Shown here: piece by piece, positions 17,518 to 25,997 of the stretch
How positions within the stretch are numbered: the first letter of the stretch is position 1
How the letters are laid out: the number at the start of each line of letters is the position of its first letter
From: Pseudemcibacter aquimaris
GTDB lineage: Bacteria > Pseudomonadota > Alphaproteobacteria > Sphingomonadales > Emcibacteraceae
Direction of reading: 5' to 3'
DNA: 64,000 nucleotides
Assembly (NCBI RefSeq): GCF_028869115.1
Contig: NZ_CP079800.1
Location: forward strand, 2,703,501-2,767,500
Position numbers and translations under genes: made by a program
The notes under the pieces: model-generated
Database searches by the model: none
What the model was told of the DNA's origin: nothing
The model's input: only the letters and a program-made list of their open reading frames with translations

Positions 17518-18987
17518 TTATGCACCAAACCTGTTCATTAGAAATCTGATTACAAAATACTGAACAAAAAACATTGCAATAATGACATAAGGCGTTTGAT
17601 AAATCGCAAGCAATATAAATGCTGATACCGTCATCGCTCCCGTAATTAAAGCATACGGAATTTGCGTCGTTACATGATTAATATGCGGACAACCCGCCCC
17701 CATGGAGGCTAGAACCGTTGTGTCGGAAATTGGTGATGTATGATCGCCAAATAAACCACCGCTTAAAATCGCCGCGATTGTCAGCACAAGATCAGCCCCA
17801 AGGATATGACCCGCAGGAAGAACTGTTGCCATTAATATTGCAAATGTTCCAAAGGATGACCCGGTGGCAAAAGACATCATCGCGCCAAGGAAAAATACAA
17901 TTACAGGAAAAAAGGCCGGATTTAATCCATCACCAACAAGGCTTGCAAGATATGGCCCTGTTTCAAGTTCCCGACATATAGAACCAAGTGCCCACGCAAG
18001 CGCAAGGATCGCGCCCACCTGCATCAAATTGCCGACCCCCTTAAAGAAACTATTCATTGCTTCAGTATAACTTGTGCCTTGATAGCGTCTCATCACATAA
18101 GCACATCCCATTGACGCAAAAATATATGAAAGACAAAGCCCAGCATTGACGTGTGTACTTTTAATACCTTCAGTAAAAGCATAATAACCCAGCACCCCAC
18201 CAAGCACTGTCAACATAATCGCAAAAGGCAGGATCACCATGATAATTTTGGTCTCACCTTCTTCCTTACTCAATTCATCATTTTGCTTAATCGTTTCGTT
18301 TTCATAACTTTTTTGTGCAGCGAGCATAGGTCCAAAATCTTTACCCGTACTAATCACCATCGGCACAGCAAAAAGGGCAAGAAATGCATAAAATTGATAT
18401 GGCCAGACACTAAGCAAGACCGAATATGATTCTTCATTAATCCCCATTCCTAAATATGAATTTTCAATCAGGCTCATAATATAAACGCCCCAGCTGGCCA
18501 CCGGGATCAGGATCACAACGGGTGCAGCCGTTGTATCAATAATATAAGCAAGTTTTTCACGGCAGATATTAAGCTCTCTATAAACGGGACGAAACAGAGG
18601 CCCGACTATTAATGAATTTGCCGTATCACTGAAAAAGACACTGATACCGGAAATCCATGTCGCGAACTGTCCTTTTTTCTTGCTGGATACAAGCTTTACA
18701 ATTGCTGTTGAAAAGGCACGTGCGCCACCACTTTCTTCAAGCAACCGGACAAACCCACCAATAATCAAAGTAATCATAATAACTTGCGTGTTAGATGGGC
18801 TTGAGACTTGGATAAATATATGGTCTCTCATTAAGGAAACAGGTGCAAAGAATGGATTAAACCCACCAAGAATAAGTGTCCCGCTTAGCCCCCCGAGCGC
18901 CAGTGAAAAAATAACATTGCGCGTATATACTGCCAGAAAAATACTTATTACCGGTGGTATTACCGATAAAAACCCATAAGTATCCAA
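17518..18987 (-). CDS. NhaC-family Na+/H+ antiporter (paralogue 1)
   Basis: This 489-residue membrane protein is closely similar to the next gene throughout: YGFLSVIPPVISIFLAVYTRN, FSDTANSLIVGPLF, IIDTTAAPVVILIPVASWG, MSFATGSSFGTFAILM and GGLFGDHTSPISDTT. The paralogues differ most in the cytoplasmic loop around residues 215-245. It is the promoter-proximal member of the pair on the minus strand. Tandem NhaC copies suggest either heteromeric or differently tuned Na+/H+ or organic-acid/H+ exchange, which fits a saline habitat. Exact substrates cannot be told from sequence alone. Confidence 0.9.
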   Translation of the reverse strand: MDTYGFLSVIPPVISIFLAVYTRNVIFSLALGGLSGTLILGGFNPFFAPVSLMRDHIFIQVSSPSNTQVIMITLIIGGFVRLLEESGGARAFSTAIVKLVSSKKKGQFATWISGISVFFSDTANSLIVGPLFRPVYRELNICREKLAYIIDTTAAPVVILIPVASWGVYIMSLIENSYLGMGINEESYSVLLSVWPYQFYAFLALFAVPMVISTGKDFGPMLAAQKSYENETIKQNDELSKEEGETKIIMVILPFAIMLTVLGGVLGYYAFTEGIKSTHVNAGLCLSYIFASMGCAYVMRRYQGTSYTEAMNSFFKGVGNLMQVGAILALAWALGSICRELETGPYLASLVGDGLNPAFFPVIVFFLGAMMSFATGSSFGTFAILMATVLPAGHILGADLVLTIAAILSGGLFGDHTSPISDTTVLASMGAGCPHINHVTTQIPYALITGAMTVSAFILLAIYQTPYVIIAMFFVQYFVIRFLMNRFGA

Positions 18988-19148
18988 TCTTCCTCTCCCT
19001 TATTTTTTATAAATTCAAGAGTAACGCCAAATATACTATGGTCAAGGAGTTATAGTTCACACGCCGTTTTTAAAATAATTTTATCACTTCAAAAACAAAA
19101 CCATAATGCTATATATGATTTTAGAAAATAATTAGAGAAACCAATATC

Positions 19149-20159
19149 GTGACAATGCAATATACAAAATATAACGATTACTTTGAATGGCCGAGAATGC
19201 CTGGGGAAGATCTCATTTTAATTAATGACATGTATCTTCAGTTATTAGATACGCAATGGCAATCTCTTCAGGAAATTCGACAGGGCCAAACAAAACAATT
19301 GGAATTTTTACTTGGGTTTGCAAGAAACAATGCGGCTTATTTCGCCAATATGGCCTCTAATTTTGATATGCAGAAAGCGCGCAATTTTGCTGATTTATGG
19401 AAACAAGTTCCTATAACATCAATACAACAAATTGCCCAATCCGGAAATACCATGATATTGCAAAATATGCCGGAAAAGCATGGAAAAAAACTACCTCTCG
19501 AATTAATATCTACAGTTCACCCGCCTGTAAAAATTGTCGTGAGTCAGTATTGGATGGCAATACGCAATGCATGATTTGCCCGCCTTTTTCATGATTTTAA
19601 ATGGGATCAAAAAAATACGCTCGTCGACATTTCAATCGGCAATGTTCAAGTAAGTACGGCCAATCAAAATGGCTGGAAACTTGCTAAAGAAAGTGGTCTT
19701 GGAATTAATGGTCAACTTAATCTTGAGGAAAAATCACTTCCTGAATGGTTGAATGACATTCAAGAAAACTTTTACTGTCGTACAAACGTTCTGATTTTAG
19801 AAAAACTGCTAAAGCATTATGAAAATGACGAACTAAAAAACTGGCAAGGCGGTATCGTTTTTGTATCGAATAATGCTCACCTTAAAATCTGTGAAAAAGC
19901 AAAAGATAAAGGCCTTTCTATCATTCCAGTCCTTATTCAAAAAGGGTTCGGTATGATAGCTGCTGCTTGTCCAGAAGAAGGAAATCTTCATGTACAATCA
20001 GATTCAGTTTTACTGGAAAACATAAATGGTAGTGTTGTCGCCTCTTCACTTCATAATTTTGCGATGCCGCTTATCAGGGTCGCATCTGGGTTACCAATTA
20101 GCCCCAGAGAACCATGCAAATGCGGACGCGGGTTAGAAACGATTAAGTTTCTTCAGTAA
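19149..20159 (+). pseudogene. Degenerate PaaK-like adenylate-forming ligase with in-frame TGA
   Basis: One frame runs from GTG at 19149 to TAA at 20157-20159, interrupted by a single TGA at 19572-19574. The parts before and after align in order with the intact ligase on the opposite strand: SLQEIRQGQTKQLEFLLGFAR with its N-terminal region, CPEEGNLHVQSDSVLLE with CPESGLLHVQGDNVYLE, and FAMPLIRVASG with TAMPLIRYELG. The ATP-binding SSGSTGEPV of the intact copy is replaced by TVHPPV, and the C-terminal lid domain (about 100 residues) is missing. The TGA probably replaced a Trp codon. It overlaps the intact gene's 3' end by 17 bases, tail to tail. This reads as a decaying divergent paralogue. Confidence 0.8.
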
Positions 20160-21525
20160 CTTCGCTGATAATATCCCTTAATTTTCCGCCATCTTTTTGC
20201 GGAATGTCATCAACGCGTTCCAGTGTGACATTAAAATTAAAAGTAGGGAACATTTCCTCACCTGCTTTAATCATGCGGTTCTGGATATCTTCTGATAGCG
20301 GCTCATCAGAAACATATCTAAGTACAATGTCATCATATGTTTTTTGAACATATTGCAATTTACGAACGTCAATAAAGGCATCTTTATCGCTTAGGTTCGT
20401 AATCGGTCTTACCCGATCACCACCACGCAACCGTATTAAGTCACGCGTACGTCCCAGAATGTTTGAAATTGTCATTTGCTGTCTGCCGCAGCTACAGTCG
20501 GGCCCGGCTTCAGCAACATCACCAAGTTCGTATCTTATCAGTGGCATTGCTGTATTCGTCAGACTAGTCACGATCACTTTGCCATTTTCACCCGGTTTGG
20601 CATCAGTTCCATCATCCTTGATAATTTCCAAATAAACATTATCACCCTGTACATGCAAAAGCCCACTTTCCGGGCATTCAATAGCAATACATCCTGTTTC
20701 ACGGCTCGCATATTTATCGGATAACTTCGCGCCGCATACCTCTTCTGCCATTTCTCTAAGGCCAAGCATCGTTGGTTCACCATAAAGCAGAAAATGTTCT
20801 ACGGACGATATGTCAATTTCATGCTTCTTGGCATATTGGATCATTTCCTTGGTATAGGAAGGATAAGTAACCACATATTTTGGTCTGACTTCCGATAACC
20901 ATTTCACTTTTTTGGCAAGTGATAATGAAACGTTATTCACATAATAATCATTATCGGGATAATTAAGATGCCAACCATGCGTATGCTGAAAATCATTATC
21001 CCCTTTTTGATAAAGTTTAGACGTAAAATAACCCATGGGCTGACTGCCATCTAAACCAACCCAATCATACCACCTGCGTTGCAGCACAACATTTACTTCA
21101 TTCAGATAACTCGACATTTTTGTTTTTACAGGCTCACCCGTTGAACCGGATGATATATTTTCGTAAATCGGCCCTCTTTCCAAAGACAAATCAGTAGTTT
21201 GTAGTTTCTCAAAATTATTTTGAAGATCAGCACGCTTTAAAATTGGTAGCTTTTTAAATTCTGTTAAATCAATTCCCTTTTCACTATCGATCTTCAAGCC
21301 ACTTAAACGCTTCATGTAAAAAGGTGTTGTTTTACGTGCAAATTCGCATAACTTTCCAAGTTGACGACACTGAGCCTCAAGAATTTGTTCCTTGCTCCAC
21401 CACTGTGTTTTTTCCAACTGGTCAGAGATAACCGATAGCGTTGATGATGAAGAGCCGTTTACCGCGGGCCACACCATTCCGGGAATAGCACCGGGAATTA
21501 GTAAATCAGGAGAATAATTTTTCAT
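20143..21525 (-). CDS. Phenylacetate-CoA ligase-like (PaaK/CapK) adenylate-forming enzyme
   Basis: The 460-residue protein has the adenylate-forming P-loop SSGSTGEPV at 125-133, the motif YASRETG near 293, LLHVQGDNVYLEI, AMPLIRYELGD, a CSCGR zinc-type motif, and the hinge GRTRDLIRLRGGDRVRP leading to the C-terminal lid. PaaK-family enzymes activate carboxylic acids as AMP esters for transfer to CoA or another acceptor in the cytoplasm. The substrate is unknown. It stands alone on the minus strand, separated by a terminator from the upstream small acidic gene, and meets a broken relative tail to tail. The full set of motifs suggests it is active. Confidence 0.85.
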   Translation of the reverse strand: MKNYSPDLLIPGAIPGMVWPAVNGSSSSTLSVISDQLEKTQWWSKEQILEAQCRQLGKLCEFARKTTPFYMKRLSGLKIDSEKGIDLTEFKKLPILKRADLQNNFEKLQTTDLSLERGPIYENISSGSTGEPVKTKMSSYLNEVNVVLQRRWYDWVGLDGSQPMGYFTSKLYQKGDNDFQHTHGWHLNYPDNDYYVNNVSLSLAKKVKWLSEVRPKYVVTYPSYTKEMIQYAKKHEIDISSVEHFLLYGEPTMLGLREMAEEVCGAKLSDKYASRETGCIAIECPESGLLHVQGDNVYLEIIKDDGTDAKPGENGKVIVTSLTNTAMPLIRYELGDVAEAGPDCSCGRQQMTISNILGRTRDLIRLRGGDRVRPITNLSDKDAFIDVRKLQYVQKTYDDIVLRYVSDEPLSEDIQNRMIKAGEEMFPTFNFNVTLERVDDIPQKDGGKLRDIISEVTEET

Positions 21526-21622
21526 TTTAAAACTGCATGTCTATTTTTTGATTTTATTCTATACAAAAAACAATTGATTTAAAGAGTTAAAATGAAAAGA
21601 AATAATACATTTATAGTGGCAC

Positions 21623-21647
21623 AAAAAAAGCGCCCCATTGGGCGCTT
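21623..21647 (-). terminator. Rho-independent terminator after the 113-aa gene
   Basis: AAGCGCCC at 21628-21635 pairs with GGGCGCTT at 21640-21647 around a CATT loop. On the minus strand the stem is followed by a run of T (A-run at 21623-21629 on the plus strand). It lies 26 bases after the stop of the acidic small protein and separates it from the PaaK-like gene. Confidence 0.85.
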
Positions 21648-21672
21648 CATTTAGCCGTAATATATAAAAACA

Positions 21673-22014
21673 TTACTCTTCGCAATCTTCCTCAACAGCG
21701 GAAGTCCAACTGCAAAAATCCTCACAATCAAGCTTTTCAATGATTTTAAGGGCCTGTCTTGCTTTTGCTTCATTTTCTTCGAGCAATTCAGAAAGCCGTC
21801 TTTCAGTAAATTCTATTTTTTCATGAACAGGAGATTTTATCGGCTCATCTTCATTATAAAGCACCTCTTCTTCAAGAGCGGAAATGCTTTTTAATTTTAT
21901 ATCTTCATAATATGGATCATATTCCACATCATTATTAATTTGTTCATGTATCTGGTTCCTATCTGAACCATCCTCATCTGTTAAAATATCCTTTAACTTA
22001 TTTAAACCTATCAT
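21673..22014 (-). CDS. Hypothetical acidic 113-residue protein with C-terminal cysteines
   Basis: I do not recognise this family. The protein is strongly acidic, has no signal peptide or membrane helix, and contains a predicted helix or coiled coil at about residues 63-95 (ERRLSELLEENEAKARQALK). The tail carries Cys97, Cys101 and Cys111 in KLDCEDFCSWTSAVEEDCEE. An 8-bp dyad lies upstream and a clear terminator downstream, so it is probably its own transcription unit. A helical leader followed by a short Cys/Ser/Thr-containing tail could resemble a modified-peptide precursor, but no modifying enzyme other than the neighbouring PaaK-like ligase is present, and that link is speculation. Confidence 0.65.
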   Translation of the reverse strand: MIGLNKLKDILTDEDGSDRNQIHEQINNDVEYDPYYEDIKLKSISALEEEVLYNEDEPIKSPVHEKIEFTERRLSELLEENEAKARQALKIIEKLDCEDFCSWTSAVEEDCEE

Positions 22015-22048
22015 TTTTTTTGCCGCACCATGTTCGAGTCAAGGTTGT

Positions 22049-22083
22049 ATTGTAACAAGGAAGTATAAACAATACGTTACAAT
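22049..22083. promoter_or_regulatory. Dyad upstream of the acidic small gene
   Basis: ATTGTAAC at 22049-22056 is the exact inverted repeat of GTTACAAT at 22076-22083, spaced by 19 bases. A direct repeat CAAGGTT flanks it at 22040-22046 and 22085-22091. Its position 35-70 bases upstream of the minus-strand start suggests an operator. No regulator can be named. Confidence 0.4.
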
Positions 22084-22133
22084 TCAAGGTTAATAAATTA
22101 TGAAAATTAGGACATAGCAGTACACAAAACATA

Positions 22134-22162
22134 TAAAAAGAGCGCCACTCAGGACGCTCTTT
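22134..22162 (-). terminator. Rho-independent terminator after the BNR-propeller gene
   Basis: AAAGAGCG at 22137-22144 pairs with CGCTCTTT at 22155-22162, and CC/GG pairing inside tightens the loop. On the minus strand the stem runs into T residues. It lies about 23 bases past the stop of the large secreted protein. Confidence 0.8.
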
Positions 22163-22184
22163 AAATACATTCTATCAATACAAC

Positions 22185-25100
22185 TTATTCGCTAGCTAAA
22201 ATAACCTTACTTCTTTTTTGGAAGTATGCGTCATTAAACGCTGCAACTGGACCGCTTAAAATTGCCTGATATTCTGGCTTAAGCGCTTCCCAACGATCAT
22301 TGATATGCGAGAAACGGTCACGCATACGCTGGTTCATTGGCGGCACGATATTATCGACAATGCGGTAAATATCCTGCATATCCGCAAACACCATATCCGG
22401 CCAGTTTAAGATGTCCTGGAAATATGTACGGTCAACGCTGACCACTTTTGCTTCCCATGCATCCACGGCATCAACGATTTCCTGGGCCAGTTTTTTAAGA
22501 TCTTCATCATTGGCATCATCTTTAAGCTGGGCTTTCGCCTGCTTGCGGGCATCGCGTGCCGTTTTGATGCTATCGGTCAGATCACGAAGGGCCGCATCAA
22601 TCTGGTCCGTCAGATCATATTTTTCCATCAATTGCGCATCTGTTACTTCAATGCGTGGATCATATGAAATTGTTAATGGTTGTTCCATTACCTCGCCATC
22701 GAAACTTAGACGCACCGTATATTCACCCGGGCGTTGTTTAGCGCCATCAGTGATATTGTCATCACCACCGGAGATAATATAAAGATCATCGATCTTTGAA
22801 TAATTTTCACCGCGGTAATCCCACATTGCCTTGTTTAAGCCTTTGTTCGCCGGAAGCTTATAAGCACTACCCGATCCACCGCCATCACGGTTTTTCGCGT
22901 CCGACTTAAGGGTACGAACCACATTGCCAGAACCATCAAGAATTTCCATCTTTAACGGCTTTTCCGCAAGATCATATTCATCACCAAGCGTATAATAAAT
23001 TACCGCCTGCATGGTCATATTACCAACACGTGCATCATAGGCTGTTGCTGGTGCATAAAGATATGCTGCATCCTCATCACGGTCTTCCGCGCCCTGACGA
23101 AGTGGTGATAGATCATCAAGCACCCAGAAAGCACGTCCCTGCGTTGAAATGGCAAGGTCAGTTCCATTTACCTGTAAATCCGTGATCGGAACAGTCGGCA
23201 GATTTTGTTGATAGGCTTGCCAGTTGTCACCGCCATCAACAGAAATATACATCCCCGTTTCCGTTCCTGCGTATAAAAGGCCCGGGCGAACCGGATCTTC
23301 GCGAACCACACGTACAAATGACCCTTCCGGAATACCATCCGTAATCAGGTCCCAACTGCGACCATTGTTGGTTGTTTTATAAATATATGGTTTATGATCA
23401 TCATATTTATAACGCGGTGTTGCGATATAAACCGTATTCGGATCATGCGGTGAAATTTCGATGGAATTTACCATACCGTCTTCGTTATCACGTGGGGTGA
23501 CCTCTTCCCATGTGGCGCCGCCGTCTTCTGTTTTGGAAAGCATACCGTCGTCGGAACCCGCCCAGATGACATTGCCATCATATGGGCTTTCTGTAACCGA
23601 AAGCAGCGCATTATAACTGTCTGTTACCTCACGTGTGATCGTATCAGGGTTTGTTTGCTGATATTCACTTTGGTTTTTGGTCAGGTCAGGACTAATGTCC
23701 GTCCATGTCACACCACGGTCGTCTGATCTATGGATCACGTTACTGGCGTGATAAATCACCTTTGGATCATGTGCGGATACAAGCACCGGCGCATTCCATT
23801 TCCAGCGATAACGACGTTCATTCGGATTAACCCCGAAACCAAGCTCGCGGTATGGTTCCACATTCCTGCGGATTTTTGTATCGCTGTCATATTCATTAAG
23901 CTGACCAAGATAACAACCACCATACATATAACGCGGATTATTTTTATCCATGGCCACATGGGCATTTTCACAGCCCGCCACAGAAATATAAGCATCCTCA
24001 CCCATGTCACCGCTTACGCCCTTACTGGCGATACCAACCGATGAATTATCCTGTTGGCCACTGAACATACGGAATGGGAAACTGTTATCCGTATTAACGC
24101 GGTAAAACTGCGCTGTTGGTTGGTTATGAATGGATGACCATGTTTTACCACCATCAAACGTTACCGTCGCACCACCATCATTGGCGTTAATCATGTTAAG
24201 ACTGTTATCCGGATTGATCCAGTGACCATGATGGTCACCATGCGGTGTACGGATACGGTCAAATGTTTTACCGCCGTCCGTTGAACGATACATTGGCGCG
24301 TTTAATGTATAAAGCGTATCCGCATCATTCGGGTCCGCATAAATATGCATATAATACCATGAACGGGAAACAAGCTGACGGTTTTCCGTCACATGTGTCC
24401 AGTTTTCACCGCCGTCCACGGATTTATAAAGACCACTATCCTCGCCGGTTCTTTCATCATCACCCGCTTCCACAAGCGCATAGATCAAACCATCCTGCGC
24501 GCCCGATGGCGCGATACCGATTTTACCTAGATAATCCGGCAGGCCATTTGTGATTTCTTTCCACGTGTCACCACCGTCCATGGATTTATAAATACCACTG
24601 CCCGGGCCGCCACTACGCATGCCCCACGGGTTACGGTTTTGATCCCACATGGTTGCGTAAATAATACGCGCGTTATTCGGGTCGATCTTCATATCCACGC
24701 CGCCGGATGTTTCATTGGTAAAGAGCGTACGTTCCCATGTTTCACCGCCGTCTGTGGTTTTATATACGCCGCGTGTTTCTGTTTCTTCCCACGGGCTGCC
24801 CTGTACCGACACAAGGATTGTATCCGGATCATTCGGCATTACGATCACTTCTGAAATCTGACGCGCGTCTTTAAGACCGATGTGTTTCCATGATTTACCC
24901 GCGTCAGTGGACATATAAACACCGTCACCATAACTGGATGCCACATGGCGGTATGGACTTTCCCCCATGCCGACAACAACTACATTCGGGTCTGTTTTTG
25001 AAACGGTCACCGACCCGACAGATGCGGTACCAAACGTACCATCATCAACAGGTTCCCACGTATGGCCCGCATTCACGGTTTTAAACACACCGCCGGTTGA

Positions 25101-25313
25101 CCCCATGTAATAAGTCTGATCATCACCAACAACACCCGTCACCGTGGTCACACGACCACCGCGATACGGCCCCACAAGACGGTATTCCATCGCCTTAAGG
25201 TTATCTTCGTTAATAATACCGTCAGCCGCACTTGCCGGCACTGTCATCAGCCCCGCCCCGACAATCCCGGTCATACAATATGTCAATAAATTGGATTTGA
25301 ACTTAAATCCCAT
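22185..25313 (-). CDS. Secreted WD40/YVTN/BNR-repeat (sortilin-like) beta-propeller protein
   Basis: The 1042-residue protein starts with a signal peptide (cleavage near PASA-ADG, about residue 29) and continues with MEYRLVGPYRGGR, the usual opening of the sortilin/Vps10-like bacterial propeller family. Asp-box motifs of the S/T-x-D-x-G-x-T/S-W type recur many times (STDAGKSW, TTDGGETW, SMDGGDTW, SVDGGENW, TEDGGATW, TTNNGRSW, SVDGGDNW), enough for two propellers. The last 300 residues hold a beta-rich domain and a helical region rich in Lys/Ala/Asp. Relatives are annotated as glycosyl hydrolases, but no catalytic set is evident here, and a binding or secreted-peptidase-associated role is equally possible. 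GGGAGG precedes the start. Confidence 0.88.
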   Translation of the reverse strand: MGFKFKSNLLTYCMTGIVGAGLMTVPASAADGIINEDNLKAMEYRLVGPYRGGRVTTVTGVVGDDQTYYMGSTGGVFKTVNAGHTWEPVDDGTFGTASVGSVTVSKTDPNVVVVGMGESPYRHVASSYGDGVYMSTDAGKSWKHIGLKDARQISEVIVMPNDPDTILVSVQGSPWEETETRGVYKTTDGGETWERTLFTNETSGGVDMKIDPNNARIIYATMWDQNRNPWGMRSGGPGSGIYKSMDGGDTWKEITNGLPDYLGKIGIAPSGAQDGLIYALVEAGDDERTGEDSGLYKSVDGGENWTHVTENRQLVSRSWYYMHIYADPNDADTLYTLNAPMYRSTDGGKTFDRIRTPHGDHHGHWINPDNSLNMINANDGGATVTFDGGKTWSSIHNQPTAQFYRVNTDNSFPFRMFSGQQDNSSVGIASKGVSGDMGEDAYISVAGCENAHVAMDKNNPRYMYGGCYLGQLNEYDSDTKIRRNVEPYRELGFGVNPNERRYRWKWNAPVLVSAHDPKVIYHASNVIHRSDDRGVTWTDISPDLTKNQSEYQQTNPDTITREVTDSYNALLSVTESPYDGNVIWAGSDDGMLSKTEDGGATWEEVTPRDNEDGMVNSIEISPHDPNTVYIATPRYKYDDHKPYIYKTTNNGRSWDLITDGIPEGSFVRVVREDPVRPGLLYAGTETGMYISVDGGDNWQAYQQNLPTVPITDLQVNGTDLAISTQGRAFWVLDDLSPLRQGAEDRDEDAAYLYAPATAYDARVGNMTMQAVIYYTLGDEYDLAEKPLKMEILDGSGNVVRTLKSDAKNRDGGGSGSAYKLPANKGLNKAMWDYRGENYSKIDDLYIISGGDDNITDGAKQRPGEYTVRLSFDGEVMEQPLTISYDPRIEVTDAQLMEKYDLTDQIDAALRDLTDSIKTARDARKQAKAQLKDDANDEDLKKLAQEIVDAVDAWEAKVVSVDRTYFQDILNWPDMVFADMQDIYRIVDNIVPPMNQRMRDRFSHINDRWEALKPEYQAILSGPVAAFNDAYFQKRSKVILASE

Positions 25314-25433
25314 TCTATCCTCCCAGATTTTTTGTTTCTAATGATCCAGAGCTTACAAGGGAATAGGTGGGTTGGCAATGGCAGATGTTAACTTATAACA
25401 CTCATGCTGAACTTGTTTCTGTATAATATCTTA

Positions 25434-25982
25434 CTAGTACCCAAATCTCTTGTCGTAAGCTTCTTTAAAATTTTGAATTTTAATGAAATCAAAATCTTTT
25501 TTTCGGCGATCACTATAACTCTTCTCTGACAAGAGTAACTCGATCTTCTCAATTTGTTTTAAAAGACAAGTACAAAAAACTTTTATTTTTACTCTGAATT
25601 TAGTTGTTTTACATACCTCAGATTTTGGTAACTTTCCTTTCAAATCCGATTCTATATCTTCATATTCAATAATCTCAACTTCCATAACATGAGGTTCTTT
25701 TTTGTCTTTATAGATGAACCAGTCATATGTTCCTGGCTCATCATACCATGTGAAATTAATATCATTGTAGCTTTGTAAAAATTCGGTAATACCGTCTAGC
25801 ATCACATCTAATGGAGATCCAAAAACATGTGTAGGGCCCATATGGTATACTTCATTTGTTAAATACAAATAGCATCTACTCCTCCCAACACCTTCTAGAA
25901 CATACAAGATATCTACATCATCAGTCTCAACACTCGACCAATCCTTTCCATCATCCACTGCTTGAATTATTATAGTCCCCAT
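25434..25982 (-). CDS. Hypothetical protein of 182 residues
   Basis: I do not recognise this protein. It is soluble by appearance, with no signal peptide or membrane helix. It has an N-terminal half rich in beta strands and aromatic residues (DILYVLEG, CYLYLTNEVYHMG, FTWYDEPGTYDWFIY) and a C-terminal basic, helical half with Cys residues (VFCTCLLKQIEKIELLLSEK). The gene starts 15 bases after the ThrE-like stop and could be co-transcribed. Its DNA looks A+T-richer than thrE and the BNR gene on either side, hinting at acquisition. Size and composition are similar to immunity proteins of toxin systems, but no toxin is present, so no function is assigned. Confidence 0.7.
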   Translation of the reverse strand: MGTIIIQAVDDGKDWSSVETDDVDILYVLEGVGRSRCYLYLTNEVYHMGPTHVFGSPLDVMLDGITEFLQSYNDINFTWYDEPGTYDWFIYKDKKEPHVMEVEIIEYEDIESDLKGKLPKSEVCKTTKFRVKIKVFCTCLLKQIEKIELLLSEKSYSDRRKKDFDFIKIQNFKEAYDKRFGY

Positions 25983-25997
25983 TTATTCCCCCTCTAC

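Noticed and set aside
19572-19574. The TGA as a selenocysteine codon
   Set aside because: No SECIS-like hairpin was seen next to it, the family has no selenoproteins, and the adenylation loop and lid are also lost, so decay is simpler.
22185-25313. Recurring Asp-box coding repeats as a DNA repeat array
   Set aside because: The repeats are protein-level Asp-boxes with variable spacing and codons, not DNA repeats with spacers.
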